Below are positions 51,991 through 62,643 of a DNA stretch of 64,000 nt, piece by piece. Each line of letters opens with the position of its first letter. Positions within the stretch are counted from its first letter, which is position 1. Made by a program: the position numbers and the translations under genes. The notes under the pieces are model-generated. The model was not told where the DNA came from, ran no database searches, and saw only the letters and a program-made list of their open reading frames with translations. The stretch spans positions 2,356,001 to 2,420,000 of the forward strand of contig CM074134.1 in the NCBI GenBank assembly GCA_037178625.1, read 5' to 3'. The stretch is from Skeletonema tropicum (taxonomy: Eukaryota; Bacillariophyta; Thalassiosirophyceae; Thalassiosirales; Thalassiosiraceae).

Positions 51991-53715
51991 TCACTTGACA
52001 TCGGGTTTTTCAGACACACTCTTCGCATGATCTTGCTCCAAAAGATCAGGTTTCAGCAAATGCAAACCTTGATCTCTGATCATTTCTAGTCCCCTCTTGA
52101 AGTATCCCCTATCCTCCTTCTCCATGATCTTGATGGCCTCATCAATGTCAACAAGCTTGCGAAGGCGGCCTTTTTCGGGCCAGACGTTTTTCACCTCTGA
52201 TACGTACAGAGGAAAGAGCAGCAGTCGAACGTACGAATAATTCTTTGGGTCCGAGTTAGATGGTACTTTCGCTGGAGATTGTACTGATGAAGTCTTCGCT
52301 CTTGATTTTGCGGCACCGCCTTCAGTCAGTTCGGGACCAGTGGGCGAATAGGAAGAGGAGCCTTCATCTCCTGCCTTCTTGATACGTTTGGGCTGAGGGG
52401 GACGAGACACTTCTTCACCTCCAGCTCCCCCACTGACCTCTCCCCCCTCTTTTAGCATCATGCTCAGCCTTCTCTTCTTCGCCTTGCTAGTTTCATAATC
52501 AATAGGATCCAAGCATGCGCCCAACCTTCCCAACAATCCCGCCTCTTCAAACGTTTCCCTCGCCGCACACTCCTCCCTCGTCTCATCGGCATCCCACCCT
52601 CCTTTGGGCAATATCCATTCTGACTTGCGGCTGGCAGAAACAAGGACAATCCGGCCATCACGTGTGATAGGGATTGTACCAGCCACCTGGCGGACAAGTT
52701 CTTCAGTTTGGGAGTGGACTAACCAACGTTGGAGGGAGCGACCTTGACGAGATGAGTTGCCCTTGACCAACTTGTCCGTAAAGTCTCTGGATAGGGGCAA
52801 AACCGACGAAGACTGAGACGTTGCTGCAGCAACATTGATAGGAGCAGTGGCAGCCACAACAACTGGTGGGTGTGGGTTTTGCTCATCCTCCGAATGCACC
52901 ACCAAACCATCCTCATTGTCAGTACGAACAACTTCCAATGGAGGTCGATCCTTCTTCAGTATTGGTGTAGTTGTGGAACCCCCGCCAACACCCGCGGCTG
53001 ACGATGCCATCGCCCCCGCTACAGATCCTCCCCTTCCCCCTCCACCACACAATGAAATGGATGATGACGACGTATTCGTCACCACAGTCGAACTCGATGA
53101 AACATATGACTTCACCTCCGCTGCAGCTACGGCAGACTCAGCATGAATTTTCCAATATTCTCCAATACCATCAATGTTCAAAGGAATTTCATTGCCTTCC
53201 TGTGCATCACCTTCAAGGTGCGGCTGTAAAAGGTGTTGTTGCGGATGTGCACTATTCCACAACAGCCTCGCCTTCACCGCAACTGACTCCGCCTCCTTGG
53301 ACGAGAAGCAAACCTTGCTATTTGCCAATTCGGACACATCTGAAGCAACCTTTTGCAGGGCGGGAGCCGAACAAACTGGGGGAGCCTTGATACGACCCTG
53401 ACAAGTTGGGGTCATGGAACGTCCAGCAGGTGTTAATTGACCGTACATCCGGATGGCTTTGTGTTGGTTATTGGAGTTGTTGGAATTGTTGTTGTTGCGA
53501 ATCCATCTGGATGTTGGAATGGGAGAAATATTACAGCCGTTTTGACTGCTGTTGTTGCTGCTGTTATTGTTCACAACCTTGGCTTGTGCCGAATGGGGCA
53601 TATTCACCACCTCGTTACGACTGGGTTTGGGCGATGTTGATGATAATTTCTTAGCTTCATCTTCGGAAGACGAGCACATGGCGAGCGGAACGAATGATTT
53701 CGAAACTTTGCTCAT
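51991..53715 (-). CDS. Nudix hydrolase with long disordered N-terminus
   Basis: It has 574 aa. Residues 1-330 are Ser/Asn/Gly/Val-rich and disordered. The Nudix fold starts at about 345 (AGTIPITRDGRIVLVSASRK), and the Nudix box is at about 372-394 (GGWDADETREECAARETFEE then AG). This matches GX5EX7REUXEEXGU. The residues before it (WILPKGGW) resemble diphosphoinositol polyphosphate phosphohydrolases. An acidic/basic insertion (SMMLKEGGEVSGGAGGEEV onward) splits the domain before YVRLLLFPLYVSEV. Likely substrates are inositol pyrophosphates or dinucleoside polyphosphates. Single exon. Confidence 0.87.
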   Translation of the reverse strand: MSKVSKSFVPLAMCSSSEDEAKKLSSTSPKPSRNEVVNMPHSAQAKVVNNNSSNNSSQNGCNISPIPTSRWIRNNNNSNNSNNQHKAIRMYGQLTPAGRSMTPTCQGRIKAPPVCSAPALQKVASDVSELANSKVCFSSKEAESVAVKARLLWNSAHPQQHLLQPHLEGDAQEGNEIPLNIDGIGEYWKIHAESAVAAAEVKSYVSSSSTVVTNTSSSSISLCGGGGRGGSVAGAMASSAAGVGGGSTTTPILKKDRPPLEVVRTDNEDGLVVHSEDEQNPHPPVVVAATAPINVAAATSQSSSVLPLSRDFTDKLVKGNSSRQGRSLQRWLVHSQTEELVRQVAGTIPITRDGRIVLVSASRKSEWILPKGGWDADETREECAARETFEEAGLLGRLGACLDPIDYETSKAKKRRLSMMLKEGGEVSGGAGGEEVSRPPQPKRIKKAGDEGSSSYSPTGPELTEGGAAKSRAKTSSVQSPAKVPSNSDPKNYSYVRLLLFPLYVSEVKNVWPEKGRLRKLVDIDEAIKIMEKEDRGYFKRGLEMIRDQGLHLLKPDLLEQDHAKSVSEKPDVK

Positions 53716-55114
53716 GTTGACTTGATGTATTTATGAATGAGAGTGTTCTTTCGGACTAGATCAATCAAAGTGATTGAATTAATGACCACAAAAAGAAACG
53801 ACGGGGCAAAGAGCCTGCGCTCTTGGGGGTGAGCCTTGAAAAGCCTGAGGTATTCTAAGAACGCCAATTCATTGGCAATTCGATGATACAGATATAAACG
53901 AAGTACGTCGGACGGAAGAGCTTTGGCTTCTTCCTGTTTTGATGACCACAAACGATGTGGTGTTTCAATAGACTTGGATTTCGGAATGAAAATGTTCCTT
54001 CGGAGGGACAGGTTGAGCTGTTACAGCACTCGACGGGATAATTGATAACAATCGGCGTCGTTAACACTCTCAATCAACATTCTTGTATTCTGAGGATATT
54101 AGGGAGAGTCCGAAACGAATGGAGTTAGCGACGGTAAGAGAGTTAACGATTAGATTGAGCAGCCCGAGAAAATTCAGGAGACAGGCTGGGCATTTGAGGC
54201 GGACAATCCAATAATGACGGCTCATTCCTCTCTCTGAGTGTTCAATAAATATGTTGTATCAAAGCAACCAATCCACGTCGATTGAATCGACCCATCAACC
54301 TCACCACAGTCCATTGACTTTCACGTGAACCTCCTTCCTCGCCAGCAAAAAACAGGAGGCTTCCCTACTGCCCTCCTCGCTTTTTTCGCAGTCTTTTCAA
54401 TGAAAATCACTCACCTCCTTCTCCCAAAATATATCTTCCACTCAAAAAGCTCTCGTGCCAGTTCTAAACCTTGAAACGAATGATGTTAATGACAGCGTTT
54501 CCACTCAAGTTTTGGTTGGTTGGTAGAAGCTAATTGCATTCCATGAACAACCATCCGCGATAATCGCTCTCGCAAATAATTTGCGTGGGCGGGACGGGAC
54601 TCCCAACTAACTCTCGAAACTCGCTTTTCAAACGCACACGAGAAAACTTGTGCATTTGCATAAAAGGTTTTGTTACAAACAGGTCGCGGGAGCTAAATTA
54701 AATAGTAACAACCTTGACCTGCTGAAAAGCATCTTTGGGGCGTGTTCGCTGTGACGTGACATGACAGCATGACATGACGCTGAAGTTCTGTGTTTTAGAA
54801 TATCCCATTTTCACACTGTGCGTGCGGCGGCGGGAACAAGCTTCTTACTCCTAACGCTGTGAGTCACGAATATACGGGACTAGAGCCGCTCCAAGGACGG
54901 GGGTATAACTCTAGCCTTCTGATTAAGGTTGGATTGCTTATGTAGATGTTTACTTGTCCATCTTCCACCTTGCAGTCTGTCATTTTGGAGTTGCATGTTG
55001 TGAAGGTCTACATACTTATATGTTATCAAATGTCCTTGCTCCCCATTCAATGTTTACTTGTTCACTCTTGCATGTTTTGCAGCGCCATCTATCTACAAAT
55101 GTATGCAGCTTGCA
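53716..55114. other. 1.4-kb intergenic region upstream of the Nudix gene
   Basis: No gene seen. 54752-54780 holds a cluster of TGACGTGAC/ATGACATGAC phrases resembling bZIP (CRE-like) sites. The remainder has no structure that I can name. Confidence 0.45.
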
Positions 55115-56711
55115 TCATTCTATGTCACTCCATACTTTTGGTTGATATAATGTCGGCTCAATCACAGATTCCTTCTTCATCGTCCCATCACCAGGCAATT
55201 CTGCAGCAACAATGTATTGATACTCTCTCGCAAAGACAGTTCCAACCTTGGCAACCCTTGCAGTTCTCTTTACCAAATCATCCAGATTGTCTATATACTG
55301 CTTCTTCATATTTGATTGCAACACGTCAGATTCATCAATCCAACTCTTGCCACCATTGGTTGTCTCTCGAACATCATCTAGAGTTGGTAAGATTGGAAAG
55401 TGTACGGATGAGAATACATTGAGACCTAGACTGTCGAGGGATTTATTGATGAAGGTAGCTGGCACATTACGTGTTGGTTCTTCACCTCCCAGCTGTATAT
55501 ATATATATATTGAAACAAGTGAGTAATGAGATGGAACAGGTCAGAAAGACGATCAATCCAGAAAGCTCTCATCAATGAAAGAAGATGGGTAAACTTGGAG
55601 CAAAGCCAGAACAGATACTCACCCGCTTTGCATCTTCAATCAGCTGCAAGATCTCATTGTAAACCTTCTCTGGTCCATCGACCTCCCCAATAGGTTCAAT
55701 CCCAACAAAAAAGACAACACCACCCGGCTTCAGAAACGATGTCACCTTCTTCATAATAGCCACCACCTCTTCATCTGTACCAGTCAAAGCTCCATTCGCA
55801 ACAATCGTATCAAACTTTTGACTAGAATCAAAGTCCAAATCCATCACTGTCGAAACCAACCACTTTCCATCTTCCAACACATCCCAATATGCCGATAGAA
55901 TCATATGCTCCTCCTTCTTCTCCTTGGTCGGACGTACTCCCACATAATCCTCAATTGTAACGCCAAGCAAACAACACTCATCATCGTCGACTTCTGGATC
56001 ATAATCATCTTGTAAATCGACACGACAGGGCTCCGTCTCCTCGTGCTGTACTATATCATTTCGATAAAAGATTGATGCCACCCAGGAAGGTTTGCCTCCA
56101 AATTCGGTACTACCATTCCACGATACAGAATACTCTGTCGAAATGTCCAATAACGAACCAAAAGTGGCATATTTATCTGTGCTAGCATCATCTCCATTTG
56201 GGAACTGATGTTGAATCAATGTCCGTTCGACATGACGCTGCATTACTGTCGTGATCCCACCAACATTGGCCTCCATTTCTTGTAAGATTTGTTCGAGTGC
56301 TTCACGCATTTCGGATACTTGGTATATTTCGAGAGAGCTGAGGTGTTGGAGGAATGCTGGGTCTTCTCCGGGAATGTTGTACATGTCATTATTGTGTCCA
56401 GAGGATGCTGCTTGTGGATTGTGCTTGTTGTTATGTGTACCTCTATTCTGAGATGATTGCACTCGCTGTTTTGATGGTCTGCTGCTGTCATCAATATCAA
56501 TACCAAGCCTAGCATTCAATTTGGCACGTAGATCCATACCTTCTTCATTGTCTCGAATGTTTCCTCCTCTTGTATCATCATTGTCATTGTCGTCACAGCC
56601 TCCTGGAGTTGAGCACACTTGATTGTCGGATTCCTTCGCGGATGTGAGGCAGATGCACCATATGATCAGCAGCGATAGGAGAGGTGTTAAGAGAGTTTTT
56701 GGGAGAACCAT
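55115..56711 (-). CDS. Secretory-pathway protein with methyltransferase-like domain (two exons)
   Basis: Exon 1 is 56711-55623 and exon 2 is 55492-55115; the 130-bp intron has a GTGAGT donor and a (TA)n-ACAG acceptor. The product has 488 aa. An N-terminal signal peptide (LLTPLLSLLIIWCICLTSA) is followed by an acidic linker. The later part resembles a class I SAM-dependent methyltransferase half: FDTIVANGALTGTDEEVVAI, then MKKVTSFLKPGGVVFFVGIE, the usual motif II/III region. The Gly-rich motif I is not clear. The C-terminal exon has LDDVRETTNGGKSWIDESDV and EYQYIVAAELP, the terminal strand of the fold. Substrate unknown. The signal peptide suggests ER or plastid-periplastid routing. Confidence 0.7.
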
Positions 56712-57152
56712 GTTGCTATTGTTTAGGAGTACTATTTATCATTGCTCAGATTGCTCCAACACTGCCTCCTTTGGCACAAACGGAAAGCGGTGCGGCGGTG
56801 CGCTTGATGCGATATGATGTTGTAAAAGATTTTTCGTGGATATTGTTCGTGGCTGGATAGATTCTGTAGATTTTTTTGTGAAAATAAGCAGCAAGAATAT
56901 AAGCGAATATTCGCGAATAAGCGAATATTCGCGGATACAAGCGAATATCCGCTTAATGCATTTTGCATGAATCCCTCGCTCGTCCATCGATCCAAGCTCT
57001 AGAGAGAGAGAGGCTGAAGTTTGTCGATACACCCACATGTATGCGGCGCGAGCTACTTAGCGGTGTCAACTTCATCAGTCATTCGTTCTGTTCTTCTACA
57101 TCTTGTGCCAAGCAGGTAGAGCAACAACAAAGCTAAGTATACAGCTCCAACA
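56712..57152. promoter_or_regulatory. Divergent promoter with three palindromic 12-mers
   Basis: GCGAATATTCGC (a perfect palindrome) occurs at 56903-56914 and 56921-56932, and a near-copy GCGAATATCCGC at 56941-56952, spaced 18 and 20 bp. They lie between the divergent methyltransferase-like and rhomboid genes. The regularity suggests binding sites for a dimeric factor, but no factor is known to me. Confidence 0.55.
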
Positions 57153-59567
57153 ATGCCATCCTCCTGGCAAGTGTCACTAGCTCAACTAGCCGGTCTCATC
57201 GTCGCCCTCCCATTCACTTTCACATATCTTCATTTATATTACTACACATTCATTCAAAATGAGTATTGCTTTGTCGGCAAGAATTACAATAACAATGTTG
57301 AAAGATCCGAGTCTATTATTGACTCTACTGCTTCAGTGGCTAATAATGAAATACTAGCAAGCAGCAGCAGCGGTGGCGGCGGTAGTCAAGAAGATGTTGT
57401 GTCACAACTGTACGGAATCTACACTCCACAACAGAATCAAAAACGGTCCAAATCCAAAAAGAATGATCGACGTCAATTCCATCAATCGTACGTCGTTTCA
57501 ACTACCGCTGCACTGCATTCCTCTTTTAAGTATTGGGAGGGCTGGCCATCCATCACGCAAAGTTCGGATAGGATCTTTTCGCCAACGTCACAATTGTCAC
57601 GTAAAAATAATGGGGCGAATCATCACCATCATCCTACACCAAGTGGTGGCAATTCCATTACATTTGTGGAAACGAAGGAGTCGAGGAGGAAATGGTGTTT
57701 GGAATCGACAATATTTGGTGATGATGGTGGTGTTGTTCAATGGTGTTCTATCGAGTTTACCAATAATGCACATCATCATGATAAGAGAACAATCTATCTG
57801 TACCCACCAAGTGGCATTTATACAAAACAATCCTCCTCCTCTCAATCATCATCATCCTCACTCCCCAACACAATCTATCTAACCTGTCCCACCCCCACCC
57901 TCCAACAACAACCACCCCCCAAAAAGACACGACACAACGAACAACTCTTCCGTGAAAACAAAAACATACTCTTCATGATACGACATCCTGCCACTGTAGT
58001 ACTACTACTACTCAATCTCGGTCTAGCATTCCATTATTGGAATCAGCGCATCAATCCTTCCTCCGTGTGCAAACAGTATAGTAGAATAGTCGATCAGCAT
58101 GAATGGTGGAGGGGAATTACCGGTGCCACTGCACATTTTGAACCGTTGCATATAGGGTTTAATATGATGTCGTTGCATACTCTTGGGAGAGAGTTGGAGG
58201 GGCAGTATTTTGGAAGTATTAACTTTTTATTGTATAATGTGGCACTTGTGGTGATGACTACGATTGTTATGATGGGGATGGTGTATGGTCGGATATGGTG
58301 GTATCAACGTCAGAGTAGTAGTAACAACAATAGTAGTAGTAGTGGGAATGGGAGTAGTGGGAGTTATGATTCCAAAATAGTACAGTTGCGTGAAACAAGT
58401 ACGGTAGGGTATTCGGCTGTGTTATTTGCATGGATGGTAATATCCACATTGGAACGGAGGGAACCTACTTGTCCCATTCCTTTTTTGAATGATGTTTGTT
58501 TCTCGACATATTCGTTGGGACAATTCAAATTTAATATAGCACCGGTGGTATCCTTATTTGTGGCTCAGTTCATCATGCCACGAGTATCGTTCATGGGACA
58601 CTTGGCGGGGATTATTTGTGGCTTTGGATTGCATTGGGGTTGGCCTCCGATTGAATTGGGTAGTCCCAATGTCTTGATTGGTGGAGTATTTTTAATTGGA
58701 AATCTCGTTTGGAGGAGGGGTGTTGTGCCCGTCGTGCCCTTGACGCCACCGGATGAGAATGATCATGATGATGACAATCAGTTACTATCATTGCTGTTAG
58801 AAAGTGGTCAGGATGGAATTGACGGTATTCTTATGAGTATGCCGGGCAGTAATTACGTTGAAAATGGCAACAATGCTCTTGAAAGTACTACTGCAGACCC
58901 ATTCGCAAGGAGCAGAGAAAAGAGGAAGGAACGCGAGATGGCGGAAATGCGCAGGAAGCACAAAACTGTCGAGTCGATCCGCAACTTGATTGGTCTTGTC
59001 ACTGTACTATCATTCCTCTTTTTTGATTGGATGAGTAGTATAGTGATATCACAGTGTTTTTTACTGGCGTACTTTATCTTTGGGACGCGGAGTAGTTTCA
59101 TTGTTTGGGCTTGCACTCAAGCCAAGGTTGAGAACGATATTGTCACGCCTGAGAAGCAGCGCTGTGGGATGATTTGGAGGGGATATGTGATGTCCTGTGT
59201 ACTTGCAGTCGTGGTTGATGGCATGTCGATGGCTGGATGGGTACTGTTGCAAACCTTCATATATTCAGAAAAGACCAAGCTTTTGTTTGGCTTGGTTCCA
59301 TCTCTGTTGTTCATGCTTCTCCGTATTGCCATCAACCTGCTAGGTCTGGTCATATCATCCAAAATTCTTCATGATCTTGGCCAAGTTAGCTATATTTCTG
59401 GTGGTATCTTTGTCCAAGTCTTTTCGCGTGTATTGGCATGGTCCAAAGCAATAGGAGATGGAGTATTCTTATCGCAACGACCCTTATGGACTGCGTTTGA
59501 AGGGAGGGGTATCCGACTTGGTGGAGGAGAACTGTTGGCTAGAATCTCTCGTTCTAGATCTTCTTGA
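57153..59567 (+). CDS. Rhomboid-family intramembrane serine protease
   Basis: It has 804 aa with a first membrane segment at about 12-32. A Ser/His/Gln-rich N-terminal domain extends to about 270. The rhomboid core follows: HFEPLHIGFNMMSLHTLG (H333, N337), membrane helices, GYSA with the catalytic Ser421, and GHLAGIICGF with the catalytic His483. A basic loop and about four further C-terminal helices follow, ending at RSRSS. The Ser-His dyad is intact, so activity is expected. The large extensions and extra helices are unlike bacterial GlpG. Target membrane unknown; a signal anchor suggests the secretory pathway. Single exon. Confidence 0.85.
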   Translation: MPSSWQVSLAQLAGLIVALPFTFTYLHLYYYTFIQNEYCFVGKNYNNNVERSESIIDSTASVANNEILASSSSGGGGSQEDVVSQLYGIYTPQQNQKRSKSKKNDRRQFHQSYVVSTTAALHSSFKYWEGWPSITQSSDRIFSPTSQLSRKNNGANHHHHPTPSGGNSITFVETKESRRKWCLESTIFGDDGGVVQWCSIEFTNNAHHHDKRTIYLYPPSGIYTKQSSSSQSSSSSLPNTIYLTCPTPTLQQQPPPKKTRHNEQLFRENKNILFMIRHPATVVLLLLNLGLAFHYWNQRINPSSVCKQYSRIVDQHEWWRGITGATAHFEPLHIGFNMMSLHTLGRELEGQYFGSINFLLYNVALVVMTTIVMMGMVYGRIWWYQRQSSSNNNSSSSGNGSSGSYDSKIVQLRETSTVGYSAVLFAWMVISTLERREPTCPIPFLNDVCFSTYSLGQFKFNIAPVVSLFVAQFIMPRVSFMGHLAGIICGFGLHWGWPPIELGSPNVLIGGVFLIGNLVWRRGVVPVVPLTPPDENDHDDDNQLLSLLLESGQDGIDGILMSMPGSNYVENGNNALESTTADPFARSREKRKEREMAEMRRKHKTVESIRNLIGLVTVLSFLFFDWMSSIVISQCFLLAYFIFGTRSSFIVWACTQAKVENDIVTPEKQRCGMIWRGYVMSCVLAVVVDGMSMAGWVLLQTFIYSEKTKLLFGLVPSLLFMLLRIAINLLGLVISSKILHDLGQVSYISGGIFVQVFSRVLAWSKAIGDGVFLSQRPLWTAFEGRGIRLGGGELLARISRSRSS

Positions 59568-59657
59568 ACAAGTGTGTCTTCGGGCTATGGAACTATGCAT
59601 CACATTAAGTTGAAGTTCTGCGAACAGAATTATGCTGCGACTACAAATAATAATGCT

Positions 59658-60367
59658 TTACTCAATTTTATAAAACATCAGCCCTGTAACTTTGAGTCTG
59701 TCATACTTCGTCCATTCGTAAGCCCGAGAGGTTGGCATTGCCCCAACAGCAATTGTAGACATGAGGTTGTATTTGGCAAGCACGGCATTCACTACCATCG
59801 AAACTTGCATTGCTTTCAGATCTACATTGCGTTCTAGGTGGGACGACTTCAATACCGTCGCGAACATAGATCCCAACACGTGATGATTTCCGAAATAAGA
59901 ATTTAAGTCTCTGTCGACAGTCAGTTCGTGTCGTCTCAGAGCCAACGCAGCAGGTAACAAATCTTTCTCAACGAGTTTGTAGATGCGAGAAAACGCACTC
60001 GATGGAACACCTGCTTCTATGAAAATTGTTGGCATTGCATTGATGTCGGCAGTCATCACTCCGTTTACCGTGACTCCCTCCACGACGCGGGTTTCGAACG
60101 TCAGCTGGGAAGGCACCACTTTTTCCGCTGATATAATGAGTTTGCCTTCAGTATCTTTGAGAATCTTCACTGCCTCCTTTGAAGAGAAGCCGCTGACATC
60201 AATATTGTTTATGGTGCGAAGCTTCATTCCTTTTTCGAGGCAAGATTCCCCGAGAGCGCCCTCTTCAGCGATGGATGAAATAAGAGGCCATAGATTGGAT
60301 CATTCTTGAGACCAATACCGATTTGTTGGTCCTTGGAGCGTGTGATGGTTGCTGTGTAGGTGGTCAT
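59658..60367 (-). pseudogene. PDZ-domain paralogue 1, frameshifted
   Basis: The start MTTYTATITRSKDQQIGIGL (60367) and the rest (60227 to 59658, GMKLRTINNIDVSGFSS through FYKIE) are in different frames. Compared with the intact paralogue, one nucleotide is missing near 60280 (gaaataagagg against gaaatgattagg). The C-terminal half also lacks about a dozen codons in frame. Either a recent pseudogene or a sequencing error. Confidence 0.75.
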
Positions 60368-61072
60368 TGTATTGGTGCTATTTGATATGGAATATTGTAG
60401 GGAGCGTGCGTAAACAAAGTATGTACAATACGATGATAAAATGTGTTGTCTAACTTTTTGGTTGGGGTTTCTATCTTGCGCGATCGATGATGAGATAGCA
60501 TCTGTATTACGAGAAAGGTGAGGTATCTCTCGCCCTTTCTGGCCCATTTGGAGTGGTTTGGGATACTCCTATATTATTATAGACCAATGGTTTGGGGGGC
60601 GGTAAAAATCGCAACAGACATGTACAATCGCAATGAACAAAGCTCTCTCTTTTTCAAACATCGTCACTGTGGTAGGAGTATAAAAATAAAACAAAGGCAA
60701 AGGCAAAGGCATATCCAGAAAAGACACCGGGTACGCTGCTTCTGCTTCTGCTTCTGCTTGCTGTGAGGTACTTCCTAACGCACAGAAATGGGTGATGAAC
60801 AAATAAGTACTCAAGTATGGAAGGCCCAGTTCTACTTCAATGCTGGTGTGTGTAAAAATGGAACTACGCAATTTAATTAAACACTTGGTTATAGAACGTC
60901 AGAAGTCTTGCTCAAGTAACAAATGAGCTCATGCAGTTCCAAAGTTCTTTGACACCAAAAGCCTAATCTTTGTTACGACACAAGACAAAACTATGTTGCA
61001 ACTCATGCACCAATTCGTGTTGCTGTCTAATATCGTACTTAGAATTATGCTACGAGCACAAATAATAATGCT
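60368..61072. other. Intergenic between PDZ paralogues 1 and 2
   Basis: It contains gcaaagx3 (about 60692) and gcttctx3 (about 60738) hexamer runs. A stretch at 60830-60960 is homologous to 62330-62465 and is therefore part of the duplicated unit. No gene seen. Confidence 0.5.
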
Positions 61073-61846
61073 TTACTCAATTTGATGAAACTGTAGCCCA
61101 ACAGTGTTGAGTCTTTCATACTTTCTCCATGCCTGATTTGGCTGGACGGGCTTAGAATGGTTGGACATCGGCACAAGAGCAACAGTACACATAAGGTTGT
61201 ATTTGGCAAGCAAAGCATTAGCTTGCATCGTCACTTGCATCGCCTTGAGATCTACATTGCGTTCTAGGTGGGATGATTTCAATACCATCTCGATCATCTT
61301 CCTTTCGTGGGCCGACTCTGTACCAAATCCAACAAGACCTCCTGTTACCATCTGCTTGCCGACATAAGAACCGAATTCTTTTTCGAGAGTGAATTCGTGT
61401 GTTCTTAGAGCGATCGCAGCAGGTAGCAAATCTTTCTCGACGAGTTTGTAAATACGAGAAAACGCACTTGATGGAACACCTGCGTCATTGAAAATTGTTG
61501 GCGTGGCATCATTGATGTCTTCCGTCATCGCACCGTCTACCTTGACTCCCTTCTGATTCTGAGGGCGAGTTTCAAACAAGAGGTGGGAAGGCACCACTTT
61601 TTCCGCCGATATACTGAGTTTGCCTTCGGTATCTTTGAGCATCTTTATTGCCTCCTTGGTGGATAGGCCGCTAACATCAATATTGTTGATGGTGCGAAGC
61701 TTCATTCCTTTTTTGATGCAAGATTCCCCGAGAGCACCCTCTGCAGCGATGTTTGAAATGATTAGGCCATAGAATGGATCGCCTTTTAGGCCGATGCCGA
61801 TTTGTTGGTCCTTGGAGCGAGTGATGGTTGCTGTGTAGTTGGTCAT
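61073..61846 (-). CDS. PDZ-domain protein, intact paralogue 2
   Basis: It has 257 aa from ATG 61846 (MTNYTATITRSKDQQIGIGL), a start shared by all three copies; upstream in-frame codons begin at TTG and were not used. The PDZ domain spans about 3-82, with GIGL as carboxylate-binding loop, GLIISNIAAEGALGESCIKK and KLRTINNIDVSGLSTKEAI. The second half is a conserved helical region (GVPSSAFSRIYKLVEKDLLP, ERNVDLKAMQVTMQANALL, YERLNTVGLQFHQIE) that I do not recognise. No signal or membrane segment is visible. Likely a soluble adaptor of a lineage-specific family. Single exon. Confidence 0.8.
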   Translation of the reverse strand: MTNYTATITRSKDQQIGIGLKGDPFYGLIISNIAAEGALGESCIKKGMKLRTINNIDVSGLSTKEAIKMLKDTEGKLSISAEKVVPSHLLFETRPQNQKGVKVDGAMTEDINDATPTIFNDAGVPSSAFSRIYKLVEKDLLPAAIALRTHEFTLEKEFGSYVGKQMVTGGLVGFGTESAHERKMIEMVLKSSHLERNVDLKAMQVTMQANALLAKYNLMCTVALVPMSNHSKPVQPNQAWRKYERLNTVGLQFHQIE

Positions 61847-62477
61847 TGTATAGAGATAGTTATAGGTGCCTTTTACGACGATACCAAAGACTACTTCTTC
61901 TGATTCTGGCCAATGTGACTTGCTGAGGATGCGGGTAAAGGTCAATGAGATGTTGACATTACAACAACGCTTTCATCATTAAAAATGATTCGCAGAGGTT
62001 CTTTTCTGAAATGAATCACCACTGTGTTTTCTGAAATGAAGTTTGGCGATTATTGATGAGATGGTATCTTATCTGGATGACGAGAAATGAAAGTAGCAGA
62101 TTCCTAATATGAGTATATATGAACTTTTTACCCAACCTTTTCCTACTTAGCCAAATCATTCATAGGTTCTTGGGGTTATCGCTGGCATATTGCAATGATT
62201 TTTTGTCGTTTCAGTCTTCAACTCCTCAAATCTGGTCAACTCTTTTATATAGTTTTAGCAAATGATCAAATGCTTGTGCTTGTGTTTTTCTCTCCATAGA
62301 GAAAACGTCAACATCATCAAGTATGTTAGGCCCAGCCGCTTGACGGCTATGATGTCTGTAAAAAGTGGAATTATGTAATTCAATTCATCACTTGGGTTGA
62401 GCTTAATGAAATTAGTATGGTAGTCATTCAAAGTCTTGCTTCAGTAACAAATCAGTTCATGCAATTCCAGTGGCAGT
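61847..62477. other. Intergenic; promoter of paralogue 2, duplicated
   Basis: 61846-62115 matches 63394-63714 (upstream of paralogue 3) with small indels, including atgagatggtatcttatctg. 62330-62465 matches 60830-60960. No gene seen. Confidence 0.6.
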
Positions 62478-62522
62478 GGAGAACTGTTGGCTAGATTCTC
62501 TCGTTCTAGATCTTCTTGAACA
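62478..62522 (+). pseudogene. Fossil of the rhomboid gene 3' end
   Basis: ggagaactgttggctagatt and the following bases through tcttcttgaaca match 59525-59569, the last 13 codons and stop of the rhomboid gene. Homology to its 3' flank resumes downstream (tgtgtcttcgggctatggaa). It marks how far the PDZ duplication extended. Confidence 0.8.
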
Positions 62523-62643
62523 ATATTATCAAACAACTGAACAGTATCAGTGTGTCTTCGGGCTATGGAACTCAAGCACCACTTTGTGCTGAAGTTCAGC
62601 GAATTAGAAAAATGCGGCGACTACAAATACAAATAATAATGCT

